Part shown: one piece after another, positions 12,054 through 19,571 of the stretch | Layout: every line of letters starts with the position of its first letter | How positions within the stretch are numbered: the stretch's first letter is position 1 | NCBI GenBank assembly: GCA_003573635.1 | Contig: QUTJ01031792.1 | Span: 1-19,571 of the forward strand | Direction of reading: 5' to 3' | Length of the DNA: 19,571 nt | Source of the DNA: Goniomonas avonlea | Lineage: Eukaryota; Cryptophyceae; Goniomonadida; Goniomonadaceae | Position numbers and translations under genes: made by a program | The notes under the pieces: generated by a model | What the model was told of the DNA's origin: nothing | The model's database searches: none | What the model saw: the letters and a program-made list of their open reading frames with translations, nothing else

Positions 12054-14304
12054 ATGCGTTGCATGGAGATTGTTGGTTTTGGGCCTCCACATAATCTCAT
12101 GCCAACGGAACGCACGATTCCCTGGCCCCGACGTCACGAAGTCCTTATTAAAGTCAAAGCTGCTGGAATAAGCAGGTGTAATTGCTACGATAGTGAATAA
12201 TCTGGCTCACTGGCGCAGGGTTGACGTTCAGCAGCGCCAAGGAACGAACCCAGCTCCGGCGGGTGCATCAGATATTCCAGGAACCGAGGTTGTGACAATG
12301 CACGTGACAATTCTCCTATTGAACGCACACCAGGTGGCTGGCGAGATTGTCACTGTGGGTACCGACTGCGGTGACTTGCACGAAGGTCAAAAGGTGCGCA
12401 TGGCTTTCCGCTGGCGGTCAGCTGAGGTCTGGCAGGTGTGGGGTTTGGTGACGGGCGGGGGCTATGCCGAGTTCTGCCTAATTCCAATAGAGTGCTGTCT
12501 TCCAATTCTCCCAAGTTTAACCTACGAGGAGGTTTGTGGTTCACGTGCAAGCTATTGTACGTCCTCATCTGATCACAGGCAGCTGCACTCCCTCAGGCGC
12601 TATTCACCGCCTGGTCGAATGTGTACGACGTCGCTCACCTCGAACCAGAAGAAACCATCCTTATCCATGGAGGGTGCGCCAATTATGTTTTTTCTTTGTT
12701 TCTTTCTCACGCGTGGCACAGCTCTGGTGGCCTTGGATCGTTGGTGATCCAGATGGTGAAGGCTTTCGGATCGCGTGTGATCACAACCAGCAGTACTTGC
12801 GAAAAGCGTGATCACTGCGCCAAGCTTGGCGCTGATATAGCTATCAACAGCTCTGATGAAGATGTGCGCTTGACTGAAGGTCAACATTGCGTTCCTAATG
12901 CTCTGACAGTTCGTTGCTGTGGTTCGTGATGCGACAAACGGCAACGGGGTTAACGTAGTGCGTTGGATTGCTTCAACTGCCGCCGCTGCGTTCACCGTCA
13001 CTGCCGCTGTTACTGCCGCCACTATCTCTGCGTTCACCGCCAACACACCACTGCCACCATTGCTATCACCATCGCACTTCGCCACTTTGTCACTAATGAC
13101 CTCTCCCAATCTGTCAATTTCTATTATCGTTATCCAGTACCAACCACTGTTGTAGATACTGGACATTGTTGGTGGCACCTACCTCAAACGCAACCTGGAC
13201 GCTCTCGCTCGTGACGGCCGACTGATTCAGATCGACATGCTGGAGGGCACCGAGGTAACAATATCTTATTCGAGGTAACAATATCTGATTCAGGTCAATA
13301 TGCTGGGAGGTAACAATATCTGAATCTTCAGATCGACATGCTGAGGGCACCGAGGTAACAATATCTGATTCACCTCGATTGGCTGGAGGAGGGATTGCGT
13401 CACAGGGAGGGAGGGGCTGAGCGACTTTTTTTGAGCCTTGTGTCGATCGATAAGCTGGAACTATGATCCGCCCCCCCCCCCCCAGCAAGACCTCTTGTTA
13501 GGGACAGGAGAAATGGGGGGGGGGAGCGAGGGAGTAGAGAGCGTGACCAACACCGACTGCAGGTAAGCTCAATCGACCTCGCTCCGTTCCTGTCAAAAAG
13601 ATTGACAATGACGGGGGATTGCCTTCGGACCCGCTCGCTATCGCACAAGGTATCATCCTGCCTTTTCATCCTCAGTAACACGCAGGCTGTGAAGCCCTTG
13701 TCACACACACACATGTCTCTCTCTCTCACACAACTCTCTCACACACGCTGCCTGTTGGGCCTGGGGAAGGCGTCATCCCGCGTACACCTTTTCCCAGATC
13801 CCCCCCACCCACACACACAGTTCTATTGTTAACGACCTGGGACAGGCAGCAACGGCCAAGGCATTGCAACACCACGTGTTCCCTTTGATCGAAGCCGGCA
13901 AAATCAAGTACGTACACTGCGCGCTCACGTGAATTGGCGGTCGCCCCATCGAATGTGTGAAAAGTAAGGGCAGGGCAAGAATAGGAGACGAGGTTGAGAA
14001 TCGGCGAGACTTTCCTCCCACGCACGTGCTGCCTCTCCCCTCTCTCCTTGCCACCCGCGTGCTGTCTCCGCTTCCGTCACGCGCTGCCTCTCCCCGCTCT
14101 CCCTCCCTCCTCTCCCCTTCCCACCCACGTGCTGTCTCCACTTCCGTCACGCTCAACGCCTACTGCTATTCTCATCCCCGTCGCAGGCCGTGCGTCCACC
14201 AGACGTTTCCCTTCCGCACTGCCGCTGACGCCCACAAGCTCATGGAGTCTGGAAAATTTTGTGGCAAGCTCGTCTTGTCAATTGCACCAGTGGGAGCTAA
14301 CTGA
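12054..14304 (+). CDS. NAD(P)H quinone oxidoreductase, PIG3/TP53I3-like (complete, 11 exons)
   Basis: Zinc-free medium-chain reductase that uses NADPH to reduce quinones. Exons: 12054-12175, 12219-12288, 12334-12393, 12436-12531, 12579-12673, 12722-12863, 12910-12957, 13156-13254, 13563-13649, 13846-13907, 14187-14304. They total 999 nt, or 332 aa plus TGA, the same length as human TP53I3. Visible in order: MRCMEIVGFGPP, GASDIPGTE then VAGEIV, LVTGGGYAEFC, LPQALFTAWSNV, the nucleotide loop HGGSGGLGS (146-154) in its Rossmann fold, AKLGADIAINSSDED, DATNGNGVNVILDIVGG, KRLTMTGDCLRTRS and KLMESGKFCGKLVLSIAP. The first six introns are 42-48 nt; the last four are 198, 308, 196 and 279 nt. Introns 2 (45 nt) and 3 (42 nt) are stop-free and in frame, so retention would only insert residues; the family alignment says they are removed. 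The start gives the usual MRxxEI N-terminus. Confidence 0.95.
13222..13375 (+). repeat. Tandem array spanning the exon 8 / intron 8 boundary, with duplicated 5' splice sites
   Basis: The end of exon 8 and the start of intron 8 (CTGATTCAGATCGACATG ... GAG|GTAACAATAT) recur in shortened or mutated copies downstream. GAGGTAACAATATCT appears at 13252, 13272, 13307 and 13352. The copy at about 13327-13366 repeats the exon tail with one base lost (CTGGAGGG to CTGAGGG). Only the donor at 13255 gives family-compatible protein: the second (13275) leads to TAA at the start of exon 9, and the third and fourth run through an in-frame TAA at 13276. Confidence 0.9.
14051..14152. repeat. 70-bp duplication in the last quinone oxidoreductase intron
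   Basis: CCACCCGCGTGCTGTCTCCG...CGTCACGC at 14051-14082 recurs at 14121-14152 with two mismatches. The spacer is a C/T tract, so the intron is pyrimidine-rich on the sense strand. Confidence 0.88.
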
Positions 14305-14392
14305 CTCGCAATCATGAGACATAACTTGATCTGGACCTGTTCAGTGTGTCGCGACGGGAAAATGCTGTTGCTGCGAAAGAAATCTGTATAGA

Positions 14393-14426
14393 TTACGACC
14401 GATTCGTGATGAAAAATCGGTCGTAA
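14393..14426. repeat. Perfect 12-bp inverted repeat, 10-nt loop
   Basis: TTACGACCGATT (14393-14404) and AATCGGTCGTAA (14415-14426) are exact complements. The pair starts 89 nt after the quinone oxidoreductase stop, so it may form a hairpin in that 3' UTR, or be the remains of a small inverted-repeat element. Confidence 0.85.
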
Positions 14427-14626
14427 AGAATTGTGACCAAAAAGCTCTCATCGTGTGTCAAACTTTGACATGTCGTCGTAATTTTCGCCTTGTCGATGAT
14501 AAAATCCGGCCGAAAAATCGTTGGCACGTCAGCAGAATGCGCATCGCCTTGTTGGGCTGCTTAGATACCACGCAACAGATAACTGCTAGCTTTAACGTGC
14601 AACCCTAGTGCCTTCTGGTGAAAAAC

Positions 14627-14642
14627 CACGTACTAGTACGTG
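14627..14642. repeat. 16-bp perfect palindrome
   Basis: CACGTACTAGTACGTG is its own reverse complement. It lies within the convergent spacer; no role is evident. Confidence 0.85.
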
Positions 14643-14657
14643 AAACGCGGAGTTGTC

Positions 14658-14691
14658 CGTACAAAATAATATTTCGTACAAAATAATATTT
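14658..14691. repeat. 17-bp tandem duplication
   Basis: CGTACAAAATAATATTT occurs twice back to back, in the AT-richer part of the convergent spacer. Confidence 0.9.
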
Positions 14692-14870
14692 TTTCCAATG
14701 ACAACAGCCAATGTTTTTGTCGATGACTTGGTCCAGGATGATATTGAATCCGGAGCTGGTCTAAGTGGCCAATTTTCTCCCTAATTTCCAAGCAGATCAG
14801 TCATTGGTCTGCTATCTATTGGAACCGCATACTAGTGGAAAAACAGTTGTTTTGCAAGTTGTTTTCCGAT

Positions 14871-14966
14871 CAGATTCTCGTCTGAATTCTGACCAACGGG
14901 CTGTCAGACTTTATCATTTCTAAGCGCCACGGAACCATCCTCCGATCCACGTCAGTTTTTGATCGG
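14871..14966 (+). repeat. Dispersed repeat copy B
   Basis: Runs from CAGATTCTCGTCTGAATT to TTTTTGATCGG and aligns by eye with copy A at 6017-6108 in the same orientation, with substitutions and small gaps. It is not simple sequence, so chance similarity over this length is unlikely. Confidence 0.6.
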
Positions 14967-15261
14967 ATTCAAGGAGTTCTTGGAAGCTAGTGACAAAATG
15001 TACAACACTCCAGACAACAAAACGCGAGTTGTCTGACGAACATACGTGAGAGCAACTCCACCGAACATGTCTCACCCACATGGACAACAGGTAACGTTGC
15101 AGTAACAGCTAACTAACACACATATCACATGGCGAATGCTGGAACAAAGGACTCCACAAATCCAAGCCCGGTTGCCCCTAACGCCGCTGAGCTTCACCAC
15201 CAGAGGGCTGACAACACGACTGGCCACCACTCGCCAATCCAACACGGCTGGCACCACTTGC

Positions 15262-15649
15262 CTATCGACGTTTCAACGGCCGAACAAGCTCATCCCCGAG
15301 AATTGGCGGAACCTGGACTGCGCCGATGCTCTGCATAAACTGCGCTGCTTGACTACTGCTGCCGCCGCCCCCGCCGTTTGGCAAGCGGCCAAAAGGTGGC
15401 TGTGAGGCTGCCTCGCGACCAAAGGCTGCCTGCGTGCCAGTAGCAAAGGCTGCCTGGGCGCCATTGAAGGGCGACTGTCCGGCAGTCTCGCGTGCTGAGA
15501 GCTGGTGGCAGGCTGCCTGCTCCATGAGAGACACGAGATCCACCTTGGTGCGGCCGGAGAGGGGTGTGCCGAGCTCAGACTGTGAGGGCGGCGTCAGTTA
15601 TGACATCTGGACTCTTCGCCTCTGCCAAATTGACGCACATCCCCAGGAC

Positions 15650-15682
<33 letters not shown>

Positions 15683-17673
15683 GAGTGGCCAACCTTGAGC
15701 GACGGCGAGGAGAGTTCTCGAGGCAACAAAAGATCCCGGGGCGACGGGAGCATGGGCACCGCCATGGGGAACGGGTGGTGCGAGATCGTTGGCAAGACGT
15801 TCAACTCCCTCGGACTGACGTGAGTCATGGAGGAGTGAGACGGCGACGGGGAACCGGAGCCCAGCCCCGACACGTTGGGACCACCGCGTGCCAGCGGGAG
15901 TCCCGCAAGTGGCGGAGGGCGCTCGCGGCTGCTGCCCCCACCGCTCCCGCGACTGAGAGTGAACATGGACGGGAGCGAGGACATAGGGCGCGACGACGGG
16001 GGGGCTCGCGCCATGGGGTCACGAGCGTGGCTGGGCGAAAGCGGAGAGTTTGAGTGGGTGCTTCGAGGAGGTGACAGTGGTCGCTGGAGGGTCCCTGGGC
16101 CGAGGCCAAGCTCTGATGGGCCGGACGGGTTATATTGCTGCTGATGGTACGAAGGCTGCGGTGCGGTCTGTCCAGAATACGGAATCTGCTGGTGCGGCTT
16201 TTGGTGTGGTTGATAGACTTGCTCTGTTTGGAATGACTGCTGCACATGGCCATCTTGACACAGTGGGGCCGTGAACTGTTGGAAAGAAGCGTGTTGATAC
16301 TGTTGTTGTTGTTGCTGCTGCTGCTGCTGTGGCGGCAGCTGTTGGGGCTGTTGCTGGTACTGTTGCTGCTCTTGCTGGAGAGGAGGGGGTTGCTGGTACT
16401 GCTGCTGTGGCTGCTGCTGGTACTGCTGCTGGTACTGCTGTGTCTGAGATGGTTGCTGGTACTGTTGCGGGGTCAGGCCCTGCTGGTACTGTTGCTGCTG
16501 GTGTAGGTTCTGGTACTGCTGCTGCGGGGGTGGGCCCTGCTGATACTGGGGCTGGGCTGGCCCCTGAAGATACTGCTGGGGTGCTTGTTGAAACTGTTGG
16601 GTCTGATACTGCATCGTGGACTGGTAAGGTTCGGACTGGAGCTGCGAATACTCAGGCTGGGCTTGTCCCGGCTGCTGCAGGTGGGACTGGAAGCTTGAAC
16701 TCTGGTTGAAGGGCTGGGTCGGGTACCACTGGTTCGAGGAAGGTGCCCCCATGGGAGCATAGGCGCCATACTCGGGTTCGTTGGAAGGGAACATGTTCGT
16801 ATCGAGCGAACCTGACTCCTGGAAATAACTGGGAACCACTTCCCCCATCATGTCATGGGGGCTCTTCTCCGAATTGAGTCGAAGAAAGTATTTCTGCGCG
16901 TGGCTTGCAACCTGAATAGGGGTCCGATGGGGGAGACAATGGTGACTTATCGAGCGCCAGTCGCCTTTACCAAAACGGCGAAGCCCACCCATAAAGAGCA
17001 TGTGTTCTTCCTCCGTCCATGGTTGGGGTGAGCCGCGCCTCCGCTTCATTCCGGACACGTCGTAGACGCTATCGTCACCCTCGTCGACTTGATTGGAGAG
17101 CCAAGACATGTCGCCGCAAACAACATCAGGCCGAGTTCGTTCAGAGGCATTTCCCATCTTCCCCATCCTTTCCCATTCATTCTCTTTCTTTCGAGCCAGT
17201 CGGGAGAGCTTGGAATACCACCTATTCTTGACGCTGTTGTCCGTGCGCCCTTTTAGCAGCTTTGCGACCTCTGTCCACCGATTACCAAGGCAGGCTTGGG
17301 CCTCAATAATAATGTTGTCTTCTTCTTCAGTCCAAGCATCCTTCTTGATCAGCGGGTCCAACTGGTTGTGCCATCTCTCGCGAGCTTGCTTGCCTGTGCG
17401 TCCCCCGGGTAACTGCTGGGCAACAATGGACCAGGCTTTGGTTCCATGGGTCTCCACCAACTTAGTTAGGATCTCATCATCCTCCTGCGTCCACGTCACG
17501 TTGATGACCCGCTTGCGATCGAAGCTCCCGTCATGCATGATTCCCGCTTGGTTGGAAAACATGCCAGGAATTTGAACCGTCAAGGGACAGCGTGACGCAG
17601 GCAATATTCGTGAATCGCCGGTCCAGCAACAAGAGACGCCGGTCCAAACCAGCATTGAACCAGCAACGGCCAT
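15262..17673 (-). CDS. MYB transcription factor: R2R3 pair plus SHAQKYF-type repeat and Gln-rich tail
   Basis: Nuclear DNA-binding regulator. Exon 1 runs 17673-15694 and exon 2 15579-15262 (TAG), joined in phase by a 114-nt intron, giving 765 aa. A start at 17562 (MFSNQAG) would give 728 aa and removes a stretch I cannot relate to anything. Residues 58-109 and 110-158 are two c-Myb-like repeats, with tryptophans at 61, 81, 101 and 114, 133, 152, the [14 protein letters not shown] hinge, and [11 protein letters not shown] in the recognition helix. Residues 217-267 form a third MYB unit, [20 protein letters not shown] to VASHAQKYF, with tryptophans at 219 and 239; this type normally stands alone in plant and protist 1R-MYB proteins. 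A tail of about 180 residues is Gln/Tyr/Pro-rich with a run of ten Gln (about 16297-16330), followed by Ser/Pro-rich sequence and a second-exon tail ending LVRPLKRR. The tail is probably disordered and may activate transcription. Confidence 0.9.
15651..15680. repeat. (CA)15 microsatellite in the MYB intron
   Basis: About fifteen uninterrupted CA units on the + strand (GT in the sense transcript), close behind the 5' splice site at 15693 in the only MYB intron. Confidence 0.95.
16290..16600 (-). repeat. CAG/CAA-rich coding repeat encoding the Gln-rich domain
   Basis: On the sense strand, mixed CAG, CAA and TAC codons give repeated QQQYQQ units. The mixture of CAG and CAA suggests selection for glutamine rather than pure slippage. 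The opposite strand reads as artificial poly-Leu. Confidence 0.9.
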
Positions 17674-17908
17674 CGTTAGTTTTGTAGTTAACTCGAGTTA
17701 CCCAGTATGTTCCAATTATTTCAATACAAACTTCCCGCCAAGACAATTATTGAATTGGATAGAAGAACATTTTTTAACTGCACCCCAAGCAAAATGCCAC
17801 AAGTTCGGTGTTTCGGGCCTGTCAAGTAGAGTCAGTGAGTGCGAGCCACAGACACCAAGACCAAGGAGGATCGCTCTCTACTGTGGTGCAGCGGTCCCGG
17901 TTTGAAGG
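17674..17908. promoter_or_regulatory. Divergent spacer between MYB (-) and coiled-coil (+) genes
   Basis: At most 235 bp separate the two start codons, so the promoters must overlap or abut. It is AT-richer than the genes, with CAATTATT-like phrases at about 17715 and 17743, and contains no microsatellite. No exon is evident. Confidence 0.55.
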
Positions 17909-19571
17909 ATGTCATCGAGAGAAGCCAACGGTGCAACACCTTCAGTAGCCAGTTCCAAATCTACCAAGCGCCCGGATGCCCCTGGTGCGCCGCCCTCTAA
18001 GCCACCCACCGGCAACAAGCCCAAGAAGCCCGACCATGATGCATCGTCTGCGGTGACCTCGTCCTCTGCGGGGCACGTCTCGATTCGTGGGGAGCAGAGC
18101 GTTATTGAAGAAACACTTATGGCCACGCACTCCGTGCGTTTGTTTGTTCATAATTAGGCACGTTTTCGACTCACCCTCCGTAGCTCATTCTCCATCAACG
18201 CGACGAATCCGAGATCGAGCAAGCCAACTTGTGGGAGGCAGAGCGTTTACGCAAAGCCCATGAGCTTGAGAACGACCTGCTTATTGAACAGCAAAAGGCC
18301 GCTGCCATCGAGGTGATGGAGCGTGCTGAGACGAAAAAAATGCATCTCCGCATGTGCGCTGCGTTGAAAGCACATCAGCGAACTATCCACCAATTGGAGC
18401 GGGCTCAACAGCTTGCCGTTGCTGCCAGGGCACGTTTTCCCTTTTTGTTTCTTCTCTCGAGCCTCTGATGAATCCTCCAGGAAAAACAAGACTTCCTTCG
18501 GCAAGGCTTCCAGAAGAAGATGCAGCACCGTTTGGAGCGCCAGGTGCCTGCCAGTTTTGCGCAAATAATTATTTCTTGTTTTGACGATCCCCCAGGAGCG
18601 TGAGCAGAAGAACTTGCTGCAGTCTCAGAAGCGCATGCAGAGAAACCTGCTGGCGCTGCAAAAGCTCGAAAATATGAATCTGGACGCAGAGCAGCAAAAG
18701 CAGATGCAAGAAGAACAGAAACTCGGCGCGCGCCACCTTGCTGAACTTCAGAAAAAGGAGGCGGAACAACTTCGGGAGGTCGAGGCTTTGCAGGTCTGTC
18801 CTTCAAATGTAGTGTGACACATCTGATATGCGCGCACAGGGCAAGGCAATGTCGACAAACTTCGAGTTCGAGCTGAAGTGTGCATGGCAGGAAGAGGTAC
18901 AGACTTGGTCTGCCCATATCCATCTGTTGCCAATTCGAATTGCAAATACCCCCCCACACACACACACCCATTTCATGTCTTGCTCACAAGTGTTTTGCCA
19001 GGTCATGGAGGCGCAGCATGTCTCAGCTATAATTCAGCTCGAACTGCAACAAACGGCCGAGCTCGAGGTGCTCCTTGCCAAAAATTGTTTGTTCTTGACT
19101 TGCAAACACCCGAGAATGCACCCCACCGAGGATCAATTTCTCCAGAATGAGACAAACCAGTCTTGACGGGTTTCCAGAAGCGAGTGAATCACCCTTGACT
19201 AAGTGGCTCAGTTCTTGGGGACTGAGAGCAACTCCTGCACCGGTTTTGAGCTATTTTCCCAGCCCCAAATATCCCGATCGGTATCCGTCGGGGCAAATTT
19301 GACCATCCAGATGCCGATCGGTGTAGGTGAATGCCGATGACGGAACGGGTGGACTTGGGATCGAGAATCGATACGCACGAAGTCTTAACACCAAAGCGGA
19401 CACCCACCGTGGAGCAGCTCTTAACCGCGAGCGACAGGCGGCGAAAGAGAATGCGCGGGCGTCGCGGTCGCTGCTCAAGGCTGCGCAGCTCCACAATATG
19501 CAAGATGTACAGGTGCCCTCACATATGATAAGGCTGCGCAGCTCCACAATATGCAAGATGTACAGGTGCCC
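17909..19571 (+). CDS. Charged coiled-coil protein, family not recognised (3' end outside window)
   Basis: Exons: 17909-18133, 18184-18429, 18481-18543, 18596-18793, 18840-18896, 19002-19067, 19327-19512, continuing beyond the window. All seven are multiples of three and all introns are phase 0. The first 75 residues are Ser/Pro/Lys-rich and probably disordered. From exon 2 the protein is almost entirely Glu, Gln, Lys, Arg, Leu and Ala, with heptad-like spacing (for example ERLRKAHELENDLLIEQQKA and QKKEAEQLREVEALQ), so a long coiled coil is likely. It has no kinase, motor or membrane segment in view. It faintly resembles coiled-coil tails of STE20/TAO-type kinases, but that is not enough to name it. 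Exons 1-5 are well supported; exons 6 and 7 less so, although exon 7 (VNADDG to LHNMQDVQ) is open and in phase. Introns are 50, 51, 52, 46, then 105 and 259 nt. The second donor appears to be GC. Confidence 0.75.
18430..18480 (+). other. Probable GC-AG intron
   Basis: The coiled-coil frame runs ...LAVAAR|EKQDFLRQ... if the intron begins GCACGT at 18430 and ends CCTCCAG at 18480. The nearest in-phase GT alternative (GTTGCT at 18419) would delete four residues. The GT at 18434 breaks the frame. Confidence 0.5.
19477..19571 (+). repeat. 53-bp duplication of an exon end with its 5' splice site
   Basis: A 42-nt block ending GTACAG|GTGCCC at 19477-19518 is repeated exactly at 19530-19571, with an 11-nt spacer; the window stops there, so more copies may follow. 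The first copy is the end of exon 7 of the coiled-coil gene. The period of 53 is not a multiple of three, so using the second donor shifts the frame. Confidence 0.93.

Larger units (their letters stand above)
14305..15261. other. Convergent 3' spacer between quinone oxidoreductase and MYB genes
   Basis: About 957 bp, clearly less GC-rich than the flanking genes and with no frame I can assign to a protein. It contains a perfect 12-bp inverted repeat (14393-14426), a 16-bp palindrome (14627-14642), a 17-bp tandem duplication (14658-14691) and copy B of a dispersed repeat (14871-14966). It probably holds both 3' UTRs plus remnants of mobile or repetitive DNA. Confidence 0.6.

Noticed and set aside
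16246-16506. A Leu-rich, membrane-like protein on the + strand
   Set aside because: It is the antisense of the CAG/CAA glutamine tract of the MYB gene, which has three conserved MYB repeats in the other direction.

Overview
The window is eukaryotic nuclear DNA from a GC-rich, intron-dense organism, most likely a protist or alga whose species I cannot name. Bases for this: six genes in 19.6 kb, five of them split by many GT..AG introns; deeply conserved eukaryotic proteins; a dynactin subunit (Arp1), which argues against a land plant; and a SHAQKYF-type MYB domain, known from plants, algae, oomycetes and amoebae. All exon models were assembled by eye from reading frame, splice sites and remembered family sequence.

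Layout, left to right. (1) 260-2836, +: 3' part of proline dehydrogenase; the 5' end lies outside the window, behind an eight-copy 28-bp minisatellite. (2) 2837-4669: convergent, repeat-rich spacer with no gene I can support. (3) 4670-8158, -: complete Arp1/centractin, 11 exons, 372 aa. (4) 8618-11674, -: nine-exon protein with the block order of ATP-dependent PEP carboxykinase but no visible P-loop or kinase-2 motif, probably a pseudoenzyme. (5) 11675-12053: short, repeat-free divergent spacer. (6) 12054-14304, +: complete quinone oxidoreductase of the PIG3/TP53I3 type, 11 exons, 332 aa. (7) 14305-15261: convergent spacer with inverted repeats. (8) 15262-17673, -: MYB factor with an R2R3 pair plus a third, SHAQKYF-type repeat and a long Gln-rich tail. 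(9) 17674-17908: divergent spacer. (10) 17909 to the window end, +: 5' part of a charged coiled-coil protein I do not recognise.

The genes do not form one pathway; this is an ordinary mixed neighbourhood. The strongest signal is in the gene architecture. In all four multi-intron genes whose start codon is in the window, every intron near the start is 42-68 nt long, and every intron starting more than about 900 nt from the ATG is at least 105 nt and often full of simple repeats. The switch falls 904-988 nt from the ATG in all four. Repeats are also absent from the divergent promoter spacers and dense in distal introns and convergent 3' spacers.

A second theme is tandem duplication across an exon end plus its 5' splice site (13222-13375 and 19477-19571, possibly also 1-224). 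Donors often carry C at +4 and G at +5 (GTNCG, about half of 42 introns).
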